From positions 1 to 64,000 of the IMG/VR virus record IMGVR_UViG_3300040801_003053: a stretch of DNA of 64,000 bases, one strand, 5' to 3'. The notes beneath the pieces are model-generated. The model worked only from the letters and a program-made list of their open reading frames with translations. It was not told the origin of the DNA and searched no databases. The translations under genes and the position numbers were made by a program. The number at the start of each line of letters is the position of its first letter. Positions within the stretch are counted from its first letter, which is position 1. The stretch comes from a virus. Of the stretch, positions 6,485 through 14,793 are shown in pieces.

Positions 6485-6566
6485 GATTATAGTTTAATGG
6501 TTTATTACATTTAGGATAGCGCTCCAATGCGCTCTTGTTCTCGTTGTCTTTATCTAAGTTTATCAT
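6429..6566 (-). CDS. Possible 45-aa peptide
   Basis: The frame begins MINLDKDNENKSALERYPKC. Its ATG at 6566-6564 overlaps the TAA of the upstream gene as TAATG, a coupling junction. It overlaps the following small gene by 56 bases, which is unusual in this tightly packed operon and lowers confidence. It may be a true small product or only the leader region of the next gene. Confidence 0.3.
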   Translation of the reverse strand: MINLDKDNENKSALERYPKCNKPLNYNHENTNKENQLAEGSTPTG

Positions 6567-6829
6567 TATTTCTTTATGTAAACGACATCTTTATATTCCC
6601 CTAACTTCACAGGAAGTGTGACAATCTCCTTCGTGATTAAATTCATAAGTTCACTCTCCACCTCACCGCTGTTCATGTTCTTGATCTTAATGACCTGGTA
6701 AGGCTGACGCTCTTCAGTTGAGTCTTCAGGCACATCTTTAACCCTATTATAAGCTGCTACAGCTCTCGATTTAAGGGATTTCAAGTCTTGGATTGTTGGT
6801 ACTGGTACTCTTAAATTAAAGGTTCTCAT
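6566..6829 (-). CDS. Unrecognised protein, 87 aa
   Basis: The protein begins MRTFNLRVPVPTIQDLKSLKSRAVAAYNRV and ends KDVVYIKK. It is a small soluble mixed alpha/beta protein. It is the first gene of the left minus-strand block, immediately next to the divergent control region, which suggests early and strong expression. No domain is recognised. Confidence 0.6.
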   Translation of the reverse strand: MRTFNLRVPVPTIQDLKSLKSRAVAAYNRVKDVPEDSTEERQPYQVIKIKNMNSGEVESELMNLITKEIVTLPVKLGEYKDVVYIKK

Positions 6830-7027
6830 TGCGTTAAAAATTAAATGTTATATAAAAGGGGGTGTACCCCAAAAATTCAAAACCCACGGGGGGATTTTGA
6901 GGGTGTGCCCCGCGTCCTTGCATTATTATGTTACGTCCTTTGCGTTGATATGATATACTGCTATGCGGTAACATTTGTCAGAATGTTTTATCTTTGGGCT
7001 ATTGAAGTTTCATTTAAAGTATTTATC
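6830..7027. promoter_or_regulatory. Divergent intergenic control region
   Basis: This 198-base gap separates the leftward early block from the rightward late block. It contains two direct copies of GGGTGTRCCCC (6860-6870 and 6901-6911), each able to form a GGG/CCC mini-hairpin, 41 bases apart. Between them lie the short inverted sequences TCAAAA and TTTTGA. An A/T-rich stretch (6831-6857) faces the early gene start. A TAnnTTTG box is listed separately. No convincing gene lies here. Confidence 0.5.
6989..6996 (+). promoter_or_regulatory. Candidate minus-7 box for the late block
   Basis: TATCTTTG matches the Bacteroidota TAnnTTTG minus-7 consensus and lies 31 bases upstream of the first late gene start (7028). 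A TTTG is present at 6974-6977, but the 11-nt spacing is far too short, so no good minus-33 element is visible. It may be an activator-dependent late promoter, or chance. Confidence 0.35.
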
Positions 7028-7414
7028 ATGGAAGAATTAAGGAGTAAATTGGAGGGTATGACTAAGGGGGAGATTTACGAGATGTTCCCGGGGTCTGACG
7101 AGAGTTTAAAGAAGGATGACTTGATAGCGTCGATTATAGAGGCTGAGCGGGCGTCTTTGGAGGCTGAGGGTTCTGAGGGTGTCGAGGGTGCTGTTGAGGC
7201 ATCTGAGCGTGCGATTAGGACGGGTGAGGGTGTCAACAAGAAGTTTGAGTTCACCGAGGGTCAGATTGCGATGAGTGAGGCGGCGAATGCGGGCAAGCGT
7301 GAGGCGTTGTTGAAGAGTGAGGGGTATAAGGCTAAGCAGGCGAAGCTTTTGGCGGCTAAGAAGGCTGAGCGTGCGCGTATGGCGAAGTTGAACAAGCCTG
7401 TTAAGAAGAAGTAG
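7028..7414 (+). CDS. Small charged virion-type protein, 128 aa
   Basis: The ATG at 7028 (MEELRSKLEGMTKGEIYEMFPGSDES) is chosen over upstream in-frame starts because the upstream extension crosses the G-rich control region and is hydrophobic nonsense. Residues 1-35 resemble small helix-extended-helix DNA-binding folds (LRSKLEGMTKGEIYEMF...KKDDLIASII), which is only a weak resemblance. The rest is Glu/Ala/Lys-rich helix ending in KKK. It opens the late operon just upstream of packaging genes, so a small-terminase or accessory head role is possible but unproven. Confidence 0.65.
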   Translation: MEELRSKLEGMTKGEIYEMFPGSDESLKKDDLIASIIEAERASLEAEGSEGVEGAVEASERAIRTGEGVNKKFEFTEGQIAMSEAANAGKREALLKSEGYKAKQAKLLAAKKAERARMAKLNKPVKKK

Positions 7415-7438
7415 TTTTAATTTTAAACCAGTAATAGT

Positions 7439-7777
7439 ATGGCAAAGGCAAAGGAGGAGTCTGTTTTGGAGCAGGCTTATTTAGTTGATGGCAGTCCGGA
7501 GCAGGGCGAGGTCATCCAGGATGCGGTTAGGTCCGCTAGTGACATTCCTGACAAGATTTCTGTTGGGGAGAATCCATTCAAGGTTATTTACAGGGAGGCA
7601 CAACCTCGTCAGGGGGTCCAGAAGTATGTTCTGGGTTTCGAGTGTGACGGGGGTGTTATGTTGCGTGTTGTGGATTACAATGGTGGCAGTGGTGTTTCGA
7701 GCAGTTTGATTTTTGTTCCTGACGCTTCTCTTGAGGCTCATGAGAATGGGGAGACGTTTAATTTGATAAATCAGTAG
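7439..7777 (+). CDS. Unrecognised beta-rich protein, 112 aa
   Basis: The protein starts MAKAKEESVLEQAYLVDGSPEQGE. From residue 35 it follows a beta pattern (ENPFKVIYREAQPRQGVQKYVLGFECDGGVMLRVVDYNGG). It has no known domain. The start follows an AAACCAGTA motif shared with other late genes here. It lies between two Lys-tailed genes in the operon leading to TerL and may be a minor head component. Confidence 0.65.
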   Translation: MAKAKEESVLEQAYLVDGSPEQGEVIQDAVRSASDIPDKISVGENPFKVIYREAQPRQGVQKYVLGFECDGGVMLRVVDYNGGSGVSSSLIFVPDASLEAHENGETFNLINQ

Positions 7778-7779
7778 TT

Positions 7780-8310
7780 ATGGGTAAGGTAAAAGAGATG
7801 AAGGAGGAGGGGAAGAGTAAGATTAAGCAAACGAAACGGATCCAGCGCGAGGATGTTCGCTGTGCTTCGGATGCGGTTATACGCAAGTTGGACACGACGG
7901 CGTTATTTGGTTTTCATGATATGGCGGGCAGTGTTTTGGAGGATTTAAAGCGTAGTGGCAACCATGTGTTTACGGCTCAGAGTTTGGGTGCTATTACGGC
8001 TGAGGAGAGCAATGATGCACTTACGCGTGTTCAGAACATGATGACCGAGTATGGTATTGTGAAGGAGCGTTTGGCTAAGGCGCTGAGTTCGCGTATGAAG
8101 AAGGAGATGCGTATCTCGAAGAGTCCTTTGGAGATTCACGTTGCGTTGAATCAGTTGGCTACGGACTATCCGGGGTTGAAGGAGGATTTGGAGAAGTTGC
8201 AGCAGGAGAAGCAGGAGAAGGAGCAGGAGCGTCTTTTGGCTGAGCAGGAGAAGAACAAGAAGTTGGAGAAGTTGGTTCCGGCGGGTAAGAAACCTAAAAA
8301 GAAGAAGTAG
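7780..8310 (+). CDS. Helical charged protein, 176 aa
   Basis: The protein begins MGKVKEMKEEGKSKIKQTKRIQRED. It has a helical central region, then a long Glu/Gln/Lys coiled coil from about residue 125 (LKEDLEKLQQEKQEKEQERLLAEQEKN) and a GKKPKKKK tail. Its TAG stop (8308-8310) is immediately followed, in the same frame, by the next open frame, so readthrough would fuse the two into about 363 residues. The Lys tail resembles that of the 7028-7414 product, which supports a genuine stop. A late, probably virion-associated role is inferred from position. Confidence 0.65.
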   Translation: MGKVKEMKEEGKSKIKQTKRIQREDVRCASDAVIRKLDTTALFGFHDMAGSVLEDLKRSGNHVFTAQSLGAITAEESNDALTRVQNMMTEYGIVKERLAKALSSRMKKEMRISKSPLEIHVALNQLATDYPGLKEDLEKLQQEKQEKEQERLLAEQEKNKKLEKLVPAGKKPKKKK

Positions 8311-8871
8311 GTGTACCTGGTAGAGATCAATAAGCGTTCGGGGTTGGTTGCTGTCGACAAGGAGTATGACGGCATCCGTTCTATTAAGGCGTTTAGGGAT
8401 ATCTTGGATGATCCGGAGCTGGGCATAGAGTGTATGACTGCGATTGCCTTGACGGTGGATCACCTGACACCTTTTGCTAATTATTCTTTATCGGAGCGTC
8501 ATCGCCGGGCGATGTATGAGGTTACGGGTAATCGTGATGCGTTTGTCTGGAACCAGGAGAAGATACAGGTAGCGCTCAACAAGTATGATGAGCTTCAGTA
8601 CAATCCGGCGCTTATGGAGAAGTTGCTTTTGGAGAATATGCAGCGCGACCAGCTCAAGGAGTTGGAGCGATTGCGTGGGGAGGGCGCTGATGCCAGCAAG
8701 CTCAAGGACAAGTTTTCTCAGTTGAATCTGACCAAAGGCTTGTTGGAGCAGTGGAAGAAAGACAATGACATCTATGAGGAGATCAAAAAAGGGCCTGTCA
8801 AAGGCAAGTACAGGCTCAAGCGTTTAGAGCGCAAGATCGAGGACAAGCAGTCATTTTATCAAAACCAGTGA
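8311..8871 (+). CDS. Structural-type protein upstream of terL, 186 aa
   Basis: The frame opens with GTG directly after, and in frame with, the preceding TAG. No ATG is available before residue 42. The N-terminus (YLVEINKRSGLVAVDKEYDGIRSIKAFRDIL) looks well folded, so this GTG is taken as the start. The region LTPFANYSLSERHRRA recalls a motif common in head-region proteins of crAss-like and related phages, recalled from general knowledge. The second half is helical and charged. Tandem hairpins follow before terL. Confidence 0.65.
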   Translation: MYLVEINKRSGLVAVDKEYDGIRSIKAFRDILDDPELGIECMTAIALTVDHLTPFANYSLSERHRRAMYEVTGNRDAFVWNQEKIQVALNKYDELQYNPALMEKLLLENMQRDQLKELERLRGEGADASKLKDKFSQLNLTKGLLEQWKKDNDIYEEIKKGPVKGKYRLKRLERKIEDKQSFYQNQ

Positions 8872-8883
8872 TTTCATGATATC

Positions 8884-8917
8884 CGGATTAGTATTTCTTA
8901 CTGGTTTGCCTAATCCG
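8884..8917 (+). other. Hairpin preceding the terL terminator
   Basis: CGGATTAG (8884-8891) pairs perfectly with CTAATCCG (8910-8917) around an 18-nt loop. It lies 8 bases upstream of a second hairpin with a T-tract. The tandem arrangement in the short gap before terL suggests an RNA control element rather than a simple terminator. Confidence 0.55.
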
Positions 8918-8924
8918 ATTTTCG

Positions 8925-8956
8925 GCGGGGAGCTTTGCCTACTTCCCGCTTTTTTT
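8925..8956 (+). terminator. Intrinsic terminator just upstream of terL
   Basis: GCGGGGAG (8925-8932) pairs with CTTCCCGC (8942-8949) with one G-T wobble, followed by seven T residues (8950-8956). The terL ATG lies only 8 bases later. It probably limits readthrough into terL, acting as an attenuator. If termination were complete, terL would need a start site inside the T-tract, which is unlikely. Confidence 0.7.
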
Positions 8957-8964
8957 ATTTGTGT

Positions 8965-11313
8965 ATGGCGGTAAAAGCGAAGAAAATAAAAAAGTACATT
9001 CTCTCCGAGCGGGAGAAGCAGCTTCTCAAGGGGCGGCGCAATGGGTTTGTCTTCAATATACGTGACCGTATTATGTGGGCCGACAAGGTCAGTGGGGGCA
9101 AGTTTCACAGTAAGCACTATTCGCCTCTGACGCATGATGATGTGCCTCACATGATAGATGACAAGGTGGTGTATGGTGTTCCTGACATGGATGAGAACTC
9201 CTTGGAGTATGATGATTTTTGGGATGAGCAGGACAGGCGTTGCATGGAGGGTTATGCACCCATTGTCGATGGGATTGAGTATCCGCGCATTACGGGGGCT
9301 CATTATTTTTATCTCAACATGTTCAAGATCCTATTGCTTCCCGAGGGCAAGCGCAAGAAGGTTTTGGATTACCCTTTTTACCGGGTATTGGATCACATGA
9401 TATTTTTGGAGCTGGAAAAGGCTGAGCGAGACGGTTATGGAATAATCGTGGGCAAATCAAGAAGGATGGGGCTTAGTTATATTGGATCGGTGATGCTTTA
9501 CTGGCAGATGTTGTTTTACAAGGACAACTTTGTGGCGGTGGGTGCCGGAAAAGAGGATAAGGCGCAGGCCCTTTTTGCGAAGCTCAAGAAGGGTATTCAG
9601 AGCGTCCGGCCGGAGTACCAGGTCAAGTACCGCTACAAGAAAGAGGAGCTTCGCCTATGTTATGAGGTCAATGTCAATGGTGTTCGTGAGGACCATGGCC
9701 TGAACAGTCAGGTGGACATCCGTACTTTCTTTAGCGACCCAAGTGCTTTCGAGGGGGGTTCTTACAGTTTTTTCATTTTTGAGGAAATTGGCATCCATGA
9801 CAATCTGATAAAAAGTTACAAGGCCAGTGAGCCTTGTTTTACCGATGGGAGTACGCAGTTTGGTGTTCCCTTTTTGTTTGGTACCGGTGGTGAAGTTGAA
9901 AAAGGGTCTAAGGATTTCAAGGTGATGATGGCCAACCCGGCCGCTTACGGGCTTAAGAAGATTGTCATTCCGAAATTTATGTTTTACCCGGGGTCTCCCG
10001 ATGAGGAAGCTGACGAGATGGACAAGGGTGTGAATTTCTTTGATATGCGTACCGGCCTTAATGATGAGGAAGGCGCACTCAAGCACATCCTCAAGCGAAG
10101 GCAAGAGGCGAGAAAAAGCAAGGAGGGTTATATCAAGGAGGTGCAGAGTAATGCGATTAAGGAGAGCGATATCTTCTTAAAGACCGATGGTGGTGTCTTG
10201 AATCGTATTATGCTTTCAGCCCAGAGGGAGGCTGTTTACAATAAAGAGGTTCAGCATGAGGAAGAGCGTGGCCGCTATGAGTGGGTCGACCGGGAGGAAT
10301 TTGCTATTGAGCTGAGCCGTTGCCGAACTGTTAAGGAGCGCAACAAGGTACGCATGAAGCATAAGGCTGAGGTGAAGTTTGTTCCGGATCCCGAGGGGCC
10401 TGTATGCAAGCTGAAAGGCTTTGCGCCGATTAACGATCCCCGGATGCCGTACAATGCTGACATTATAGGGGTTGACAGTTATGATGAGGAAGAGGCTTCT
10501 GAGAGCACCTCTCTGGGTTGCTCGCTGGTTTACCGTTGCTTTAATGGTGTTTCCAATGAGTATGACTTGCCGATTGCCTACGTTTATGAGCGCGGTGACG
10601 GCTCCAGTGATGACACTTTTTGGGACAATTGCCTCAAGCAGAGTGTTTACTGGAAAGCGCAGAGTCTTATTGAATACACCAAGATTGCGGTACTTAACTA
10701 CTTCCGTGATGTAGATGCTTATGAGTGGCTCCGGGAGAATCCGGACCTGTCTCCGGACCTGGTTACCAACAAAGGCCGTCAGCAGTACGGTGTGCGTATG
10801 ACTGCCGGAAAGAAAGGTTTTGCTGCCCTGGTAACAAAACTTCTCAAGTTGGAGGTTCTGGACAACTGTTACAGCATTTACTTTGAAGAGGTTTTGGACG
10901 AACTGATCGAGTATGGGGAGGTCAATACCGATATCGCTATGGCCTATGGTATTGCTCTTATCCACAAGCAGGATCTATGGGATTACATTACCGATGACAT
11001 TGATGAGCATGAGGTTGATGATAGCCTTTTGGATGGAATGATCTACTACCAGGAGAATGAAAGAGGCGAGTTGGTAGCGCAAGTTTATGACAGCCCCGGG
11101 GGCGAGAAATTACAGGTCTTTGACAAAAGAAAACACCTCTCCGGCGAAGAAAGGGAGAATTATCTTAACTTTGTAAAGGTACAGCAACAACAATTAGAGA
11201 AAGAACGGCAAAAAAAGTTATCTGCATTGCAGGAGCTTCAAACGCAACCCCAGGATCCATTCGCGTCCTTACGCGAAGAATATTTAGCTAAAATGGCAGA
11301 GCATGAAGAGTAA
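8965..11313 (+). CDS. terL: Terminase large subunit (TerL)
   Basis: This 782-residue protein is the DNA-packaging motor. The ATPase domain carries an atypical Walker A (GKSRRMGLS, residues 163-171) and a Walker B ending in catalytic acids (FFIFEEIG, E273/E274). The RNase H-like nuclease domain starts around IIGVDSYDEEE with D504, and a candidate late acidic motif is VDDSLLDGM. ATG at 8965 is preferred over a TTG ten codons upstream that lies inside the terminator hairpin. The last 100 residues are a Gln/Glu/Lys-rich coiled tail. It overlaps the portal gene by 11 bases, the usual order in tailed phages. Confidence 0.9.
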   Translation: MAVKAKKIKKYILSEREKQLLKGRRNGFVFNIRDRIMWADKVSGGKFHSKHYSPLTHDDVPHMIDDKVVYGVPDMDENSLEYDDFWDEQDRRCMEGYAPIVDGIEYPRITGAHYFYLNMFKILLLPEGKRKKVLDYPFYRVLDHMIFLELEKAERDGYGIIVGKSRRMGLSYIGSVMLYWQMLFYKDNFVAVGAGKEDKAQALFAKLKKGIQSVRPEYQVKYRYKKEELRLCYEVNVNGVREDHGLNSQVDIRTFFSDPSAFEGGSYSFFIFEEIGIHDNLIKSYKASEPCFTDGSTQFGVPFLFGTGGEVEKGSKDFKVMMANPAAYGLKKIVIPKFMFYPGSPDEEADEMDKGVNFFDMRTGLNDEEGALKHILKRRQEARKSKEGYIKEVQSNAIKESDIFLKTDGGVLNRIMLSAQREAVYNKEVQHEEERGRYEWVDREEFAIELSRCRTVKERNKVRMKHKAEVKFVPDPEGPVCKLKGFAPINDPRMPYNADIIGVDSYDEEEASESTSLGCSLVYRCFNGVSNEYDLPIAYVYERGDGSSDDTFWDNCLKQSVYWKAQSLIEYTKIAVLNYFRDVDAYEWLRENPDLSPDLVTNKGRQQYGVRMTAGKKGFAALVTKLLKLEVLDNCYSIYFEEVLDELIEYGEVNTDIAMAYGIALIHKQDLWDYITDDIDEHEVDDSLLDGMIYYQENERGELVAQVYDSPGGEKLQVFDKRKHLSGEERENYLNFVKVQQQQLEKERQKKLSALQELQTQPQDPFASLREEYLAKMAEHEE

Positions 11314-13636
11314 CGATTTCCAGATGCCCGATCAGCGGGTTTCTGAAAAACAGAAAAAAACAAAGAAGTGGCACATCCTACATGCCAACACTTTGGTTGA
11401 ATACTTGGGAGGAACCCAATTCTCACAGCGACTTACAGAAATAGCCAAGCTCGAGCAGCTTTATCTGGCAAAGCCTGTTAAGCGGGCAAGCGTCACCAGC
11501 CCCCACGGAGAGCCGTTGGGTGAGAATTATGAGGTTTACCCACTTATTGAGAGTGTCATCGACAGTGTTGTGGGTAAGTATCTCTCCCGTCCGCCCAAGC
11601 GAAGTGCATACAGCATCAATCGCGAGGCGGTCAACTCCAAGCTCGATGCCAAGGTAGACATGATGATGGAGGACATGATGCGTCAGTACACCGAGAATAT
11701 CAATGCTACTCACGACCTTTCCCTTGAAACCGATAATCCTGACCTGGAGATCCCCGACAATATTGAAGAACACTTCTTAAAAACCTTCAAGACTCATGCC
11801 GAGGAAATGGCTGAGGATCTTATAACGCAATTCCTTGATGTCAACAGAAACAAAGAACGCTTCCGCTCGCTTCTTACCGAGTACCTTTATGGCGATACAG
11901 CGGCTTGCTACATTGGACAGGAGGACGGGCATCCCAAGCTTGAGCGTTACCGCTATGATGAATGTTACTACGATATAGACCCTTCAAAAGAGGTCCAGGA
12001 CAATGTCAATGTTTGGGCCTCGTGGCAGTGGAAGCACGAAAACGAAATTCTCAATGAGTACCCGTTGGACGATAAGAACCGCAAGAAAGTCACAATGGCT
12101 TTTCAGAGTATGCGAAGCGGATCAATCAAGCAGGACAACTTCAACTTTGACAATCTCTCCGATGCTACGGACTACGCAAATTGCAGTGAGGGCACCAGCT
12201 ACCGTAATTGGTATCAGACCAGCGGCAACAACCACAGGCTTCGCGTGATGAAAATGCAGTGGAAGTCTCGCCGGGACATACGTTACAAAGAGGATGTTGA
12301 TAAGATCACGGGAGAGAAGTTCAAGCGCCTTATTCCCAAAAGCTACCGAAAGAGAAACAACGACAAGATAACAACGGTGAGTGTTGAAACGATACACCAC
12401 ATTGATATGATCGGTCCCGAAGTTGTCCTTTCCTATGGGGAGCTGAAAGAAAGGCATCCTCGGATTGACAGCCCGGCAAAAAGTTACATTCCGGCCATCG
12501 GCCTTATTGGCAGGACGGATCTCAAAGGGTACGAGGTGCGTAGTTTGGCGCGTAAGTTAAAAGGTTTGCAACAATACGCGTCAGACATCCTCTACCAGAT
12601 GAAGCTTTTCGTCAACCAGCTTGAGGGCAAGGTTTTGGTCTATGACGTGGCTCAGACACCGAAAGAATTTATTCAAGGCCCTGGCGGGGCTAAAAATGCC
12701 GTCAACAGGGTGTTTCACCATATGCGTAAGGATAAGGTGGTGCTGATCAATTCCAAGGACAAAGGGCAGCGTAATACCTTCAATCAGTTTACGACCATGG
12801 ATCTTTCCAATCGGGGCTACTTCCAAGACCTTATGAATGCCCTGATACTTATTGAGGATCTCTCTTACAAGTTCAGTGGTTTACAATCTTCAGAGCAAGA
12901 AGGAGGAGAGAAGTACGATACGGCTACGAGCATCAACAGAAAGGTATTGGCTTCACACAGCCGACTGGAAGTTTACTTTGAGCCTTTTGATAATTTTATT
13001 GGCTCCATGCTGACCCGGTTCTTGCAGGTATGCAAGTATGTCTATGACCAGGGGGAGGTCTTCCAACAAATTTTTGGTGACGGCCAGACCAAGTTCTTCA
13101 CATTATACCAAGACTTCTTTGAGGCCGACCTGGGGATCTACATTGGTGACAGTGCTAAGAATTTCCGCGATAAGCAGAATATCGACCGGGCCGCTGAAAT
13201 GGCTCTAAGCACCGCCAATGACCCAAGGCTCATCCTTGATCTTATTTCCGTACTGGAAGCTGAGGAAGCGACAGAGGGCAAAGCAATCTTTGAGCGTAGT
13301 GTAAAAGCCATGGAAGAGATTCAAGAGGCCAGAGAGCAAATGGAAAAAGAAATGAATGATGCCAACATCCAAGAAAAGCAGGATGAAAGAGTTTTTGAAG
13401 CTGAGCAAAATCAGCTTGACCGAGAGAATAAAATTGAGATTGCTAAAATACAGGCCAATGCCCAAACGCGAAATGCCAATGAGCAGAGGCTATCCAATGA
13501 GCGCATAAAGCGAGCTGAGCTGGAAAGTCAGCAAGGGCAAAAGAGCGATTCTTCAGGCTCCAGTAGTGGCTCTGATAGCAAGCCCAAGGCTGAATCAAAA
13601 AGCAAGCCAGAGCCGGCCGCTCAGGAGTCGAAGTAA
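11303..13636 (+). CDS. Portal protein
   Basis: At 777 residues this directly follows TerL and has the size and layout of crAss-like portals. An N-terminal and central region holds conserved-looking segments (VYPLIESVIDSVVGKYLSRPPKR, about residues 77-100, and ITQFLDVNRNKERF). A helical stem and crown region is around 410-600 (LKGLQQYASDILYQMKLFVNQLEGK). A coiled Gln/Glu/Asn-rich barrel-like helix runs from about 660 to 740, ending in a Ser/Lys/Pro tail. It forms the DNA channel at one capsid vertex. Identification rests on position, length and helical pattern. Confidence 0.82.
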   Translation: MKSNDFQMPDQRVSEKQKKTKKWHILHANTLVEYLGGTQFSQRLTEIAKLEQLYLAKPVKRASVTSPHGEPLGENYEVYPLIESVIDSVVGKYLSRPPKRSAYSINREAVNSKLDAKVDMMMEDMMRQYTENINATHDLSLETDNPDLEIPDNIEEHFLKTFKTHAEEMAEDLITQFLDVNRNKERFRSLLTEYLYGDTAACYIGQEDGHPKLERYRYDECYYDIDPSKEVQDNVNVWASWQWKHENEILNEYPLDDKNRKKVTMAFQSMRSGSIKQDNFNFDNLSDATDYANCSEGTSYRNWYQTSGNNHRLRVMKMQWKSRRDIRYKEDVDKITGEKFKRLIPKSYRKRNNDKITTVSVETIHHIDMIGPEVVLSYGELKERHPRIDSPAKSYIPAIGLIGRTDLKGYEVRSLARKLKGLQQYASDILYQMKLFVNQLEGKVLVYDVAQTPKEFIQGPGGAKNAVNRVFHHMRKDKVVLINSKDKGQRNTFNQFTTMDLSNRGYFQDLMNALILIEDLSYKFSGLQSSEQEGGEKYDTATSINRKVLASHSRLEVYFEPFDNFIGSMLTRFLQVCKYVYDQGEVFQQIFGDGQTKFFTLYQDFFEADLGIYIGDSAKNFRDKQNIDRAAEMALSTANDPRLILDLISVLEAEEATEGKAIFERSVKAMEEIQEAREQMEKEMNDANIQEKQDERVFEAEQNQLDRENKIEIAKIQANAQTRNANEQRLSNERIKRAELESQQGQKSDSSGSSSGSDSKPKAESKSKPEPAAQESK

Positions 13637-13644
13637 AAAAGAAG

Positions 13645-13652
13645 TATATTTG
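13645..13652 (+). promoter_or_regulatory. Candidate minus-7 box before scaffold gene
   Basis: TATATTTG fits the TAnnTTTG consensus and lies 28 bases before the scaffold-like gene start, in the 44-base gap after the portal gene. No TTTG is seen about 20 bases upstream, so it is a weak candidate for an internal late promoter boosting scaffold and capsid transcription. Confidence 0.35.
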
Positions 13653-13680
13653 TAAGTATAAACCAGTAAAATAGAACACG

Positions 13681-14793
13681 ATGAGTACAGAATTAAATCC
13701 TAACGACGACAGTCAATTTCAAAAAATTGATATGAGCACCCTTGATGGCTATGAGGATGCTGATACGCAGTTGAATGAAAATCAAAGTTCACTGCAGGAC
13801 GATTTCGCCAAGGAGTTTATGACTCCAGATGAAATCAAAGCTCAGCAACCACCAGCAAAAGAAGAGTCGCGCCCTCCGGCCGACCATGGCAAGGATGCTA
13901 CTTACCCGGCTGATTATGACCCCAACAAAAAAGTTGAGGATTCCAAAGAAGATGATGAAGACGAAGGCGATCTTGAAGATGAAGATTTTGACTTGAAGCT
14001 TGAGGATCTCGAAAAAGGAATCGAGGATGAGGTTGACCCTGATGTAGAGGCTTTCAATAGGATCATGAAAACGGACTTTAAAACGATGGCAGAAGTGGAA
14101 GCCTTTAAATCGGAAGTTCGTTCTGAGGAGGTCAATGAAGAGCGCCAGCAAGTTGACCAGGCAAGGCAACTTAATGAGACCTATGATGCAATCCTGAAAA
14201 TGCCTATTGAGGATGCAGTCTTTTACGATGTTCGCAGAAACTTCCAAAAGGATGGTAAGGACGTCAATAACGAAATGGTGATCCAAGAGATCAAAGAAGA
14301 GGTCAACCGTCAGAAAGACTTGGGGATCCTTCAAACGACATACCGCGCTTTTAAAATGGAGCTGGAAAGCTATAAGCGTGAGAACAACCAGGTAATCCAA
14401 AGCTTCGAGTCCAAGCAGTCCGAAGCTGAAAAAGAGCAAGAGAGCCTGAAGAAACAGAAAATGTACGAAACAGCCGCCGACATACTGAAAGCGAAAACCT
14501 ATATGGGTGTTCAGGTTTCACGTAAGGACGCGGTAAAGGCATACAACAATGCCAATAAAAACAATTTACGCAATTTGATTGACCGTGACCCGGCAACTGC
14601 TTTTGAGTTAGAGCTTCTGTACTCCATGAAAGACAAAATCATGAGTGTGCTGAGCCGACCCGGATATGATGCGGGGGTAGATGAGGTACTGAGCAAGCTT
14701 GAAGGTAAAGCTTCATCGTCCAACGTACAGGTTAAAAGGACCAGTGACAGTAGTGGCGGATCAAAAGATGTGGGAAGTCTCTGGGCATCTTAA
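13681..14793 (+). CDS. Probable scaffolding protein
   Basis: This 370-residue protein lies between portal and major capsid genes, the normal place for a scaffold. Residues 1-120 are extremely acidic and disordered (KEDDEDEGDLEDEDFDL, about 80-97). Residues 130-260 are long charged helices, and the C-terminus has a Ser-rich linker (KRTSDSSGGSKDV) ending in LWAS. Highly acidic, helical, low-complexity proteins in this position direct capsid assembly and are lost on maturation. No protease domain is visible. Confidence 0.72.
   Translation: MSTELNPNDDSQFQKIDMSTLDGYEDADTQLNENQSSLQDDFAKEFMTPDEIKAQQPPAKEESRPPADHGKDATYPADYDPNKKVEDSKEDDEDEGDLEDEDFDLKLEDLEKGIEDEVDPDVEAFNRIMKTDFKTMAEVEAFKSEVRSEEVNEERQQVDQARQLNETYDAILKMPIEDAVFYDVRRNFQKDGKDVNNEMVIQEIKEEVNRQKDLGILQTTYRAFKMELESYKRENNQVIQSFESKQSEAEKEQESLKKQKMYETAADILKAKTYMGVQVSRKDAVKAYNNANKNNLRNLIDRDPATAFELELLYSMKDKIMSVLSRPGYDAGVDEVLSKLEGKASSSNVQVKRTSDSSGGSKDVGSLWAS

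Noticed and set aside
6845-7027. Sixty-residue N-terminal extension of the 7028 gene
   Set aside because: It translates the G-rich control region and the minus-7 box into Cys/aromatic-rich sequence unlike the rest of the protein.
8935-8964. Ten-residue N-terminal extension of TerL from a TTG start
   Set aside because: It would begin inside the terminator loop and T-run and adds a non-conserved hydrophobic stretch (MPTSRFFYLC). ATG at 8965 is far better.
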